Under the pieces are notes generated by a model. It searched no databases. It was not told the DNA's origin and saw nothing but the letters and a program-made list of their open reading frames with translations. Shown one piece after another: positions 9,670-19,375 of a DNA stretch of 57,625 nt. The stretch is from an uncultured Clostridia bacterium (GTDB taxonomy: Bacteria; Bacillota; Clostridia; TANB77; CAG-508). Each line of letters begins with the position of its first letter. The first letter of the stretch is position 1. The position numbers and the translations under genes are program-made. Location: NCBI GenBank assembly GCA_934155265.1, contig CAKPGU010000011.1, forward strand, positions 1-57,625. The letters are read 5' to 3'.

Positions 9670-12600
9670 ATGAACAGAAAGAAAAAATTTATATTAATGA
9701 TAGTAATTATAGCATTTTCAATTATATTAGGTATGAGCAATAAGGTTTCAGCATATCATGAAAGTACAAGTAATATTGGAATTAATAGTTCGAAATCTAT
9801 AGGATATAGCACAATGGCTGGAGCTGATAACATTTATTGTGTTGCACATGGTCAAGCATTACACGATCCAGCAGTAAACTATAAAGTTTTATGTTGGGTT
9901 GAGATTAAAGGAAATAAAATTATAGATTATAAAACTAATAGTGGTAAAAAAGTAACTACTAAAGATAATGAAAGTAATGCAATATTAGCTGCAATTTTAG
10001 GTGGAGCATTAACACAAGGATATGGATCAGTAGGTAATTATAATGCAGCACAACAAGCACTATATGGATACTGGAATAAATGGTGTTCTGATGTTGGAAG
10101 TAAATATGGATGCAATGGTTATGGTGAAAATGTTAATCAGCTTTCAGAACAAGGAGATAAGAAAAGTGCTAATAAATTTATTGCACAAGCAAAAGCAGCT
10201 GCAAAGAAAAATGAATATCATGTAAAAATTTACTATTTAAGTTCTGGTATAGCAAGTTGGCAAAAATTAATAATAGTTGAACCACTAGAAAATACACCAC
10301 CAGATGAACCAAAACCAGGAAAAACAGAAGTAACAGGATATGTAAATATAAGTGGTTATGTTTGGGAAGATATAGCTAATTCAAAAAGCAATACAGTAAA
10401 TAGTAAATATGAAGAGGGAGACCTAAGAGTAGAAGGAATTAAAGTTCATTGGAAAGCCTCTGATGGAACTGAAATTGCTACGGCAACAACAGATAAAAAT
10501 GGAGCATATAAATTAACAACAACAATAACTTTATATAACCATCCATATGGAATAAAAGATAAAACAAAATATGATCAAATAAATAATTCACATATAGAAT
10601 TTGAATACAATGGATTAAAATATACAACAGTGGCATATAATGGAAATTTATCAAATAGTGATACATCTAAAGGAAAAGAAAATGAAAAATCAAGAGAAAA
10701 CTTAGATAATAAATTTGATAGAGTTGAAAACCAAGCAGTATATGATGGAAATCAAGCTATAATAAAAGGTCTACCTAATACTAAGATTTCAGATGCAAAT
10801 TATGCAGAAGAACTTGCAGTATCAGCATCAACAAAAAACATAGCAACAAAATTGATGAAGAGTGCAGAAGATAATAAGTGGACTGAAACAAAAGAATTTT
10901 GTATAGACCATTGTGAGGTTGGAGAAGGACCACATGTAGTTAAAGTTATAAAAACAAGCGGACAATCAACGATTACAGTATATTGCAATGGAAAAATAGA
11001 TATAAACAATGTAAATAATGAACATATAGATAATAATCTAATAAAATCAATAAAAGAAGTTATGGGAGATGAAATTAATACAGCTGAAGGAAGTAAATCA
11101 CATTATTATTCAGCTGGAGAAACAAATGGTCCAACACATAGAGATTGTAGAAAGAGCGCAAAAGAAATATATGTATGGAACATAAACAATATGAATTTAG
11201 GATTAGTTCGTAGAGAACAACCAGATGCAGCAATAACATCAGATATTGAAAAAGTAAGAGTAATAATGAAAAATCAAGAATATACATATCTATATGGAAA
11301 TAGAGGAATACAAGATAATGAAGAGTTATTTGATTATAAAGTTAAATTTGGAAACAAATATACAGAAACATATAGTAGACCTATAAATCCAGCAGATATA
11401 GCATATGTAAATTACAACAATAGTGATGATTTAAAAGTATATGTAACATATAATATAATATTGAAAAATCAATCAAATACATTGCAAATGACAATCAATA
11501 ATATAGTAAATTACTTTGATAGTAATTATACAATATATACAGGACCAGGAACATCAACTTCTGCGGGATGGCAAGAGGCAACAGGAAATAATAATGGATA
11601 TAAAATAGCTTATAATAGTTCTCTAAGCGGAGTTAAATTACAACCAGGTTCAAAATCAGAAATAATAAAAATAGAATTTGAAGTAAATCAAGACAGAATA
11701 AAAGGTTTACTAGAAAATGATGCAACTTTATATAATATTTCAGAAATATTCTCATATACAACAAACTATGGAGCAAATACAATATGTGCAGAAAGAGAAT
11801 CAGCTGAAGTAAAAGGAAAGACAGGTAAACAATATGCAGGATTAGATGTTGACTCAACACCAGGAAATGCAGTTCCAGGAAATGCAGATACATATGAAGA
11901 TGACACAGACAAAGCACCATCATTCTTATTACTAAAAGATCCTAATTATAAAACAATGTCAGGAATTGTATATGAAGATACACAAACAACAGAGAGTAAG
12001 AGCAATAAAGAAAGATTAGGAAATGGTCAAAAGGATGGAAATGAAAAAGGTGTAGAAAATGTAAAAGTTGAATTGTTAGACCCTAGTACCGGAGAAACAG
12101 CATATTTATATTATAAAGATACATCTACTTCAACAGGAGCAAATAAAAAACCAGCAATAACATATTCTGATTCAAATGGTAATTACTCATTTGGAGATGG
12201 AAAGACATATGGTGTAATAGCAGATAATTATATTATAAAATATACATATGGAAATGGAGATAAAGGACAGGATGGAAACGGAAATACAATAGGCGAATCA
12301 AAAATAAATGGAAGTATAATAAATGCTAGAAACTATAAATCTACAATAATCACTGATGAAAATGTAAAGAATGCAATACAAGGCAATGCTTCAGATACTT
12401 GGTACTTAAATATGGATACAAATAAAGATATGTCAATAGCTGTTGATGACCTAAAACAAAGATTAGAAATAGAGAATTTAAAATATGCAAATTATGAAAA
12501 TGGTGTAAATATGTCATCATATAGTAAATATATTAAAGTACAAATTGAATATACACAACAAACAACATCAAAAGTTGATAATAATGGAGGCGATTTCCAA

Positions 12601-13671
12601 ACTGACTTCTCAGCATTTGACTTTGGTATAATGGAAAGAGCAAGAGAAGATTTAGTAATAAATAAAACTGTTTCAAAAGTAAAAGTAACATTAGCAAATG
12701 GTCAAGTATTGATAGAAGGAGATCCAAGAAAAGATAAAATCAACTATGTTAAAGCAATTGGATTAAAATCAAATACAGATCAAAATGGTAGAGAAATTGC
12801 AAAATTTTCAAAAGTTGATGATAAATTAATAACAATGGAAATAGACTCAGAATTATTACAAGGTGCAAAATTAGAAGTATGGTATTCAATAATTCTAACA
12901 AATAATAGTGAAATAGACTATGAATATGAAAAAGATTATACAGATATAATTAGAAATCAAAATGAAGGTGCAACACAAAACCTAAATTATATAACAAGAG
13001 ATTCACAAGCAAATTACTATTATTATGGAGATAAAAATGGATTAGAAATTATAGATGAATCAGCAAATTTAGTAGTAGATTATATGTCAGAGAAAATGGT
13101 TTGCGATATTGAAAATACAGAAAACAAAGATTGGTTTAAATTTGATAGTGATGGAACAACTCCTATAGATAGAGATTATTTGAAAAATAATGGATATATA
13201 TCAGACAAGACATATGATGTTATAGGAGAACAAAAACTACAAGTTCTTGCAACAAATGTATTTGCAGATGTAAAACAAGGAGAAACAAAATCAACTTCAA
13301 TGTATGCAAGTACAATATTAGCAAATCAAGCGGATAATACTACATATGATAACCACGTAGAAATAATTGAAATAAGTGGTAAAGTAGCAAGAACAATTCA
13401 AGAAGTTAATAATGATACAAGGGAACAAGTTGCTAAATCATATAAAACTGGTAACTATATTCCTAAATTAGCATCATTACATACAAGTGATAACCCTTCT
13501 TTAGAAGAAGAAGGATTACATCAACAAGATGATGATAGAGTTAGAATTGTAGTAACACCTCCAACTGGTATAACAACATACACAACAATATATATAATTG
13601 CAGCAGTAGTTGGCGCAATAGTTATAGCAGGAGGAATAGTTTTAATAAAGAAAAAGATTATGAAGAAATAA
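9670..13671 (+). CDS. giant surface adhesin: thioester-like N-terminal domain, SdrD-B repeats, TPPTG tail
   Basis: 1333 aa. A signal peptide ends near NKVSA (28). The next 170 residues resemble a thioester (TQXA) domain: Cys57 in NIYCVAHG and Gln128 in AQQALYGYW could form the internal Cys-Gln bond. SdrD-B-like domains begin near 225 (GYVWEDIANSK) and 765 (MSGIVYEDTQTTE). A DSTPGN/EDDTDKAPS hinge lies between blocks. The C terminus has TPPTG (from 1296), a hydrophobic helix and KKKIMKK, the layout of a sortase signal with a non-LPXTG motif. It follows the DUF11 gene by 4 bp, with AAGGAGG upstream. It is paralogous to 19362. Confidence 0.85.
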   Translation: MNRKKKFILMIVIIAFSIILGMSNKVSAYHESTSNIGINSSKSIGYSTMAGADNIYCVAHGQALHDPAVNYKVLCWVEIKGNKIIDYKTNSGKKVTTKDNESNAILAAILGGALTQGYGSVGNYNAAQQALYGYWNKWCSDVGSKYGCNGYGENVNQLSEQGDKKSANKFIAQAKAAAKKNEYHVKIYYLSSGIASWQKLIIVEPLENTPPDEPKPGKTEVTGYVNISGYVWEDIANSKSNTVNSKYEEGDLRVEGIKVHWKASDGTEIATATTDKNGAYKLTTTITLYNHPYGIKDKTKYDQINNSHIEFEYNGLKYTTVAYNGNLSNSDTSKGKENEKSRENLDNKFDRVENQAVYDGNQAIIKGLPNTKISDANYAEELAVSASTKNIATKLMKSAEDNKWTETKEFCIDHCEVGEGPHVVKVIKTSGQSTITVYCNGKIDINNVNNEHIDNNLIKSIKEVMGDEINTAEGSKSHYYSAGETNGPTHRDCRKSAKEIYVWNINNMNLGLVRREQPDAAITSDIEKVRVIMKNQEYTYLYGNRGIQDNEELFDYKVKFGNKYTETYSRPINPADIAYVNYNNSDDLKVYVTYNIILKNQSNTLQMTINNIVNYFDSNYTIYTGPGTSTSAGWQEATGNNNGYKIAYNSSLSGVKLQPGSKSEIIKIEFEVNQDRIKGLLENDATLYNISEIFSYTTNYGANTICAERESAEVKGKTGKQYAGLDVDSTPGNAVPGNADTYEDDTDKAPSFLLLKDPNYKTMSGIVYEDTQTTESKSNKERLGNGQKDGNEKGVENVKVELLDPSTGETAYLYYKDTSTSTGANKKPAITYSDSNGNYSFGDGKTYGVIADNYIIKYTYGNGDKGQDGNGNTIGESKINGSIINARNYKSTIITDENVKNAIQGNASDTWYLNMDTNKDMSIAVDDLKQRLEIENLKYANYENGVNMSSYSKYIKVQIEYTQQTTSKVDNNGGDFQTDFSAFDFGIMERAREDLVINKTVSKVKVTLANGQVLIEGDPRKDKINYVKAIGLKSNTDQNGREIAKFSKVDDKLITMEIDSELLQGAKLEVWYSIILTNNSEIDYEYEKDYTDIIRNQNEGATQNLNYITRDSQANYYYYGDKNGLEIIDESANLVVDYMSEKMVCDIENTENKDWFKFDSDGTTPIDRDYLKNNGYISDKTYDVIGEQKLQVLATNVFADVKQGETKSTSMYASTILANQADNTTYDNHVEIIEISGKVARTIQEVNNDTREQVAKSYKTGNYIPKLASLHTSDNPSLEEEGLHQQDDDRVRIVVTPPTGITTYTTIYIIAAVVGAIVIAGGIVLIKKKIMKK

Positions 13672-13685
13672 TCTAAATTTAATAA

Positions 13686-13734
13686 AAAAAGGACCGGGTA
13701 CAAAATTTATAAAATTTTGTACCCGGTCCTTTTT
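13686..13734 (+). terminator. strong rho-independent terminator
   Basis: A 23-bp perfect stem (AAAAAGGACCGGGTACAAAA... with its complement) has a 3-nt loop and ends in T5. It closes the first adhesin operon. Confidence 0.95.
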
Positions 13735-13788
13735 GTTGCAAATAATGTCGAAATGTGATAAATTTGTATCAAAGGAGATGTTGCCAAG

Positions 13789-15021
13789 GTGAAAAGTAGA
13801 AAAATAGTTATAACATTTTTAATAATAGCAATGATATCTTTTATAATTTTATTTATATATGGACAAAGAAAGATAGATAACAATAGTAATAATACCGAGA
13901 AAAACAATATTGAGCAAAATTTAAATATATCACAAGATGATGAACAAGATATAAATAAAGAAATCAAAGAAGATACAAATATAAAAATGGCTGTTATTGG
14001 TGATATAATGTGTCATAATTCACAATATAAAGATGCGTATGATCAAAAGACAAATACATATGATTTTTCGTATGTGTTTGAAGACATAAAAGAATATATA
14101 AGTTCAGCTGATATAGCAATAGGAAATTTAGAAACAACATTTGCTGGAAAAGAAAGAGGATATAGTAATTATCCTAGATTTAATACACCAGAACAATTAG
14201 CACAAAATTTAAAAGATTTTGGAATAGATGTAGTGTCAACAGCAAATAACCATTGCATGGACACAAATTATACAGGACTTGTAAGTACATTAAAGTATTT
14301 AGATGAAGCAGGAATTGCACATACAGGTACAAATGAAACAGCAGAGAAACAAAACGACATAATGGTAAAAAATGTTAATGACATAAAAATTGCATTTTTA
14401 TCGTTTACATACGGAACAAATGGAATAACGATTCCATCAGATAAAAGTTATGCAGTAAATTTAATAGATGAAGACTTAATATTAAAGCAAATAGGGTTAG
14501 CAAAAGAAAAGAATCCAGATTTAATATGTGTAAGCATGCACTGGGGAATAGAATATCAATTAAAACAAAATTCAGAACAAGAAAAATTAAAGGATTTATT
14601 ATTTAGTAATGGAGTTGATATTATCTTAGGAAGTCATCCACATGTATTACAACCAATGGAAAAGCAAACAATAACTTTAGAAGATGGAAGTATAAAAGAT
14701 TGTTTTGTTATTTATTCATTAGGAAATTTCATGTCAGGTCAGACTAAAGAAAATACTAGAAATTCAGTTATATTGAATATTGATATAACAAAAAATGGGG
14801 AGACAGGTGAAACAAAATTAAATAAAGTTGAATATATTCCTATATATATGTATAAATCGTCTACAAAAGTTAATCAAAAATATAAAATATTAGACATAGA
14901 AAAAACTTTGGCTGATTTTGAAAGTGAGAAAGATAAAACAATAGGACAAACAACATATATGACACTAAAAAATGAATTGAATAAAATTAGAAAAACTATG
15001 GGGGAAAACATAATATTTTAA
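13789..15021 (+). CDS. CapA family protein (poly-gamma-glutamate synthesis-like)
   Basis: 410 aa. There is an N-terminal membrane anchor (about 4-25), an acidic linker, then a calcineurin-like CapA domain with GDIMCHN (near 69), GNLETTF, TANNHCMD (near 150), MHWGIEYQ (near 250), GSHPHVLQP (near 280) and YSLGNFMS. CapA proteins take part in poly-gamma-glutamate capsule production or processing outside the membrane. No capB or capC is nearby, so the substrate is uncertain. The start is GTG 13789, with AAGGAG 11 bases upstream. It lies between the two adhesin pairs, and a role in cell-surface polymers fits that context. Confidence 0.88.
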   Translation: MKSRKIVITFLIIAMISFIILFIYGQRKIDNNSNNTEKNNIEQNLNISQDDEQDINKEIKEDTNIKMAVIGDIMCHNSQYKDAYDQKTNTYDFSYVFEDIKEYISSADIAIGNLETTFAGKERGYSNYPRFNTPEQLAQNLKDFGIDVVSTANNHCMDTNYTGLVSTLKYLDEAGIAHTGTNETAEKQNDIMVKNVNDIKIAFLSFTYGTNGITIPSDKSYAVNLIDEDLILKQIGLAKEKNPDLICVSMHWGIEYQLKQNSEQEKLKDLLFSNGVDIILGSHPHVLQPMEKQTITLEDGSIKDCFVIYSLGNFMSGQTKENTRNSVILNIDITKNGETGETKLNKVEYIPIYMYKSSTKVNQKYKILDIEKTLADFESEKDKTIGQTTYMTLKNELNKIRKTMGENIIF

Positions 15022-15228
15022 ATAGTAAAATAAAATTAGAGAAAGAAATGAGGATAGGTATATAATTTATATTTATCTTTTTTTCGTATATCCCTAGAAA
15101 AAATACAAATTTTGACATGTTTTGTATCACAAAAGTTAATAAAATGTAATAAAAATGAAATAATTCCAGAAAAATGAAGAACCGTAAGATGAGATTGATA
15201 AAGTAAAAAAGCACAAAAAATAGAGATA

Positions 15229-15257
15229 TTGACTTCAACATGAAAAAAAATTAACAT
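15229..15257 (+). promoter_or_regulatory. candidate promoter for second adhesin pair
   Basis: TTGACT (15229-15234), a 17-nt spacer, then TAACAT (15252-15257), 33 bp before ATG 15290. The rest of the 268-bp gap from 15022 is AT-rich and I see no gene in it. Confidence 0.4.
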
Positions 15258-15289
15258 ATATTATAGGCAAAAGTAGGAGGAAAAGAATT

Positions 15290-18200
15290 ATGAAGAAGAA
15301 ATTGTGTTGTATTTTAATATTGATTACACTTTTATTAAATAGTTCAATAATGCTTGTAATATCAGAAGCGGTAGATGCTGTTAATCAAACAAAGACCGAA
15401 GAAGATAAAATAAAAGCATTATCAGAAATTAATTTAACCAAATATGAGAACTATGATACAACAACTGAAAACAGTGAAAGTGGAAGTAAAGGAGTTCTTG
15501 TGCAATTTAATTTAAAAACTGGAATTGAGTTTGCAGAAGATGAAGAATATGAAGCTATACAAAAGACCAAAACAAATATTGAATTGCCAAGGATAAAAAA
15601 TTATAAACCATCAAGAGTTGAAGTTATAGTAAAATCAACACAAGCAACAAATGGAAGGAACGAAGCAAAATATGAGTATCATTCAAGTACAGGAATACTT
15701 TCAATAATGGCAGAAAATGTTGATTATACTCAGAAAAAAGAAGATGCAAGAGACGAGTATGAAATAATATGTATTTATGGAAAAGATTGTTATACAGATA
15801 GTGAAGAAAGAAATTTTAAAGTGAGACTAAATACATATGAAATTCTTAAAAATGATGAGAAAAAAGTGTTACCTGCTAAGGTAGAAAGAGATTATACTTG
15901 CAAAAATGCAATTAGTGGAGTTATATCAACATCACATGAAACTGAAAATATTTATGATGGATATATAAATGCTAATAAATTAAATAGTGAAAATAAATAT
16001 GAGACAACATATAGTGAGAAGTTAAATATAATGGTAAGTAATAAAGATATTGCCCAAAAAATAAATATAACAGAAACATCTACTACATCATTATATACAG
16101 AAACTACTATAAATAAAGAACAAGTATTGGAAGTGATTGGAGAAAATGGAAGTATAGATATAATTGATGAGGATTCTAATATTGTAAAAATTATAAATAA
16201 AGATAGTGTAGCAGATGATAATGGAGAAATAAAGCTAGTATATAAAAATAGAACACAAAATTTAAAAATACAATTAAATGATATTGAAAAAGAAGGAATT
16301 ATAGAAATAAAAAATTCTAGAGTAATAGAACCTACAGCAGAAATAACTGATAATAAGATTCAAACATTAATAAATATACAAGGAATAAATGAAATTGAAA
16401 CAGAAGTAGAAAATGATGATGGAAACAAAGAATTAATAACAGATGAAATTATGAAATATGAACAAAAAGGACAAAGTAATGTGCAAATAAAATCAGCAAT
16501 GTCTGATATAGATATTTCATTAGATAATGATGTATTTGCTAATTTAAAAGCAAATAATACAAATATAAGACTTACATTGAAGACAGATGGCCCACAATAT
16601 AGTTTATTCAAAAATCCAACTATATCAATAGAAATGCCAAAAGAAATGGAAAGTGTTAAGATAGCAACACCAGAGATTATGTTTGATAATAATACATTCG
16701 AAATTATATCAGCTAAAGTAGATATAAATAACAAAGGTAATAAAGTAATAAATATATATTTGCAAGGAGATCAAACGTCTTATAATCAAGTTTCTTTGGT
16801 AAATGGAGTAAATATTGTAATACCTGTTAAAATTGGATTAACTAAAAAATTAGAAAATAAAACACAAACTATAAAATATACATATTCAAATGAAATGACT
16901 TCTTCAACAGAATCAAAAGAGAAACAAGTAACTCTTTTAAACAAGATAGTAAATGATTATTCAAATCAGTATCAAGCTATATCTGCAGAAAATAAAGAAG
17001 AAACAGAATCTATAATATCAATAACTAAAGAGATTTCAGCTGGAAATAAAAAAGATATATATGAAAAACAAGTGCAAAAGATTACTTTAAGTGTAAAAAA
17101 TAATACAAATACTGAAATTGCTAATATAAATATACAAGATGAAATTCCAACAGAATTTACATATGAAAGTATTGTTGGAGATCAAGGACATTATAATGGA
17201 TATATTGATGATGAAAAAATAACTAGTTATGAAAAGAAGATAGAAAAATTAAAAGCAAATGAAACACTAACATTTGAATACTATGTGAGAGTTAAACAAG
17301 GGCAAGAACTACAAAGGAAAACAATAAGTTCAAAAGCGAAAGCAATAATTGATGGAAATACGGAAATATTTGAATCAAACACAATAGAAAATACAATAAA
17401 AGAGAGTAAATTTCAAATAGATATGGTCGCTACAACTAATAAAGATGGACTTTATAGAGAAGGAACAAAAATCAGCTATAAAATAGTTGCAAAAAATATT
17501 ACAAATGAAACATTAACAGGTGTAACAATAAAAAGTAAAATACCTGAAGAAGCAACTTTCAATGAAGCGGCATATTTAATATATGATGAAGAAATAAAAG
17601 GATATATAAAAAATGATGATGAAGAAAATATAAATAAAAATTATGATAAAAATAGTAGAATAGTAACATGGAACATAGGAACTCTTGAAGCAGGGAAAGA
17701 AGTTGGAGTTTTAGTTGCAATGAATTTAAATGAAATTCAAGATAATATAGATACAAGAGTTGTTACAACTACAGCAACAGTGAAAGCAAACAATACACAA
17801 GAATATGTGTCTAATAAAGAAGAGATAATAGAAGTAAATAATGGAACATGTCAAGTAAAGCTAGAAACAAATTTAAAAGATAAATATGTATATGAAGGTG
17901 ATGAATTTCAATATATTGTAACAATAACTAATAATGGAAATGTTGCAATAACTGATTCAATGATGATAGATGAATTGCCAGATGGAATAATAGGAATGAA
18001 AGTAGATTATAATATGCAAGGAAACATGGATCAGACATTATCAATTCTACAAAAAGCGAGTATATCATTTTCATTAGAACCTGGAGAAATCTTTACAGCT
18101 AAAATTTCAGTATATGCTGATGAATTAAAAGATGGAGTTGAAAAACTAGAAGTGAAAAATCTAGTAAAAATAAGTTCAGGCAATGTTCAGGAGACAACTT

Positions 18201-19375
18201 CAAATGAAATTGTAAATGTTATATTGAAAAAGAGCTCAAATCCAACAGAACCAGACAATCCATCAAATCCTGATAATCCAACGACCCCAGATAATCCAGC
18301 AGAACCAGATACACCATCAAATCCTAATAATCCGACAAATGGATATAATATATCTGGGATTGCATGGTTAGATAGTAATCAAAATGGAAGCAGGGATAAT
18401 GAAGAACAAGGAATTGGTGGAATACAAGTAAAATTATATTATGAAAATGGAGAAGTAGTTAAAGATTCAAATGGAAAAGATATTAATGTAACTACAGACA
18501 ATGAAGGAAAATATACTTTTTCAAATTTGAAAAAGGGAAGCTATGTTGTCGCATTTTTATATGATAATAAAGAATATACAACTACAGAATATCAAAAAGA
18601 GGGTGTAAATGAAAATATCAATTCAGATGCATTAGAAACATCAATAGAAGAAAATAAAGAAGAGAAGATAGTAGGATTGACAAATACTATTAAATTAACA
18701 AACACTGATGCAATAAATATAGATATAGGACTTATAAAAAATGGAGTATTTGATTTAAAGTTAGAAAAATCAATAAATAAAGTTATTGTTCAAAATAACA
18801 AAAAAACTAAGACATATGAAATTGGAAATAAAAAATCAAAAACTTCTAAAATTGAAATTGATAGAAAGACAGTTAACTCTACTAATATTGTAGTAGAGTA
18901 TCAAATAAGTGTAACAAATGAAGGAGAAGTTGCAGGATATGCACAAGAAATAATAGATTATAAACCAAAAGAATTAGAATTTAATTCAGAGTTAAATAGT
19001 GACTGGTATTTAATTAATGATAATTTAATGAATACAAGTTTAGCGGAAAAAATAATAGAACCAGGAGAAACAGTATCATTAAGCCTTGTTTTGACAAAAA
19101 AATTGACAGAAAATGATTTTAAAACAATAACAAATATAGCAGAGATTTCGGAAGACTATAATGAAAAACTTATTTATGATATAGATTCTACTCCAGGGAA
19201 TAAAGTAGAAAATGAAGATGACATGTCATCTGTTAGTTTGATAATCGCTGTAAGTACTGGTATTGCGATAGCATATACAACAACTGTTATTATTATGATG
19301 ATTATAATAGTTTTAGGAATTTATTTAATAAAGAAAAATTTTTTAGGAAAGGAGGAAAAAAATGAGCAAAATTAG
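15290..19375 (+). CDS. giant DUF11/SdrD-B surface protein, paralogue of the gene at 4854
   Basis: 1361 aa, with a signal peptide (about 1-28) and DUF11-like repeats (for example YKIVAKNITNETLTGVTI and FQYIVTITNNGNVAITDSM). A Pro/Asn linker of PDNPSNPDNP type (about 983-1018) leads into an SdrD-B domain (1018-1145, GIAWLDSNQNGSRDNEEQ). Next is a repeat with NEGEVAGYAQEIIDYKP, then a membrane helix near 1315-1347 and a charged tail. The architecture and C-terminal third closely follow the first copy, but only this copy has the Pro-rich linker. Its 3' end overlaps the next gene by 14 bp and contains that gene's ribosome site AAAGGAGG. Confidence 0.85.
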   Translation: MKKKLCCILILITLLLNSSIMLVISEAVDAVNQTKTEEDKIKALSEINLTKYENYDTTTENSESGSKGVLVQFNLKTGIEFAEDEEYEAIQKTKTNIELPRIKNYKPSRVEVIVKSTQATNGRNEAKYEYHSSTGILSIMAENVDYTQKKEDARDEYEIICIYGKDCYTDSEERNFKVRLNTYEILKNDEKKVLPAKVERDYTCKNAISGVISTSHETENIYDGYINANKLNSENKYETTYSEKLNIMVSNKDIAQKINITETSTTSLYTETTINKEQVLEVIGENGSIDIIDEDSNIVKIINKDSVADDNGEIKLVYKNRTQNLKIQLNDIEKEGIIEIKNSRVIEPTAEITDNKIQTLINIQGINEIETEVENDDGNKELITDEIMKYEQKGQSNVQIKSAMSDIDISLDNDVFANLKANNTNIRLTLKTDGPQYSLFKNPTISIEMPKEMESVKIATPEIMFDNNTFEIISAKVDINNKGNKVINIYLQGDQTSYNQVSLVNGVNIVIPVKIGLTKKLENKTQTIKYTYSNEMTSSTESKEKQVTLLNKIVNDYSNQYQAISAENKEETESIISITKEISAGNKKDIYEKQVQKITLSVKNNTNTEIANINIQDEIPTEFTYESIVGDQGHYNGYIDDEKITSYEKKIEKLKANETLTFEYYVRVKQGQELQRKTISSKAKAIIDGNTEIFESNTIENTIKESKFQIDMVATTNKDGLYREGTKISYKIVAKNITNETLTGVTIKSKIPEEATFNEAAYLIYDEEIKGYIKNDDEENINKNYDKNSRIVTWNIGTLEAGKEVGVLVAMNLNEIQDNIDTRVVTTTATVKANNTQEYVSNKEEIIEVNNGTCQVKLETNLKDKYVYEGDEFQYIVTITNNGNVAITDSMMIDELPDGIIGMKVDYNMQGNMDQTLSILQKASISFSLEPGEIFTAKISVYADELKDGVEKLEVKNLVKISSGNVQETTSNEIVNVILKKSSNPTEPDNPSNPDNPTTPDNPAEPDTPSNPNNPTNGYNISGIAWLDSNQNGSRDNEEQGIGGIQVKLYYENGEVVKDSNGKDINVTTDNEGKYTFSNLKKGSYVVAFLYDNKEYTTTEYQKEGVNENINSDALETSIEENKEEKIVGLTNTIKLTNTDAINIDIGLIKNGVFDLKLEKSINKVIVQNNKKTKTYEIGNKKSKTSKIEIDRKTVNSTNIVVEYQISVTNEGEVAGYAQEIIDYKPKELEFNSELNSDWYLINDNLMNTSLAEKIIEPGETVSLSLVLTKKLTENDFKTITNIAEISEDYNEKLIYDIDSTPGNKVENEDDMSSVSLIIAVSTGIAIAYTTTVIIMMIIIVLGIYLIKKNFLGKEEKNEQN

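Noticed and set aside
13741..13788. Alternative ATG or TTG starts for the CapA gene
   Set aside because: ATG 13779 and TTG 13781 are out of frame with the CapA domain; GTG 13789 is the first usable start.
15036..15257. Two overlapping minus-strand reading frames in the gap before the second DUF11 gene
   Set aside because: They are AT-rich, of low complexity (mostly F, L, I, Y), lack ribosome sites and cover the plus-strand promoter region.
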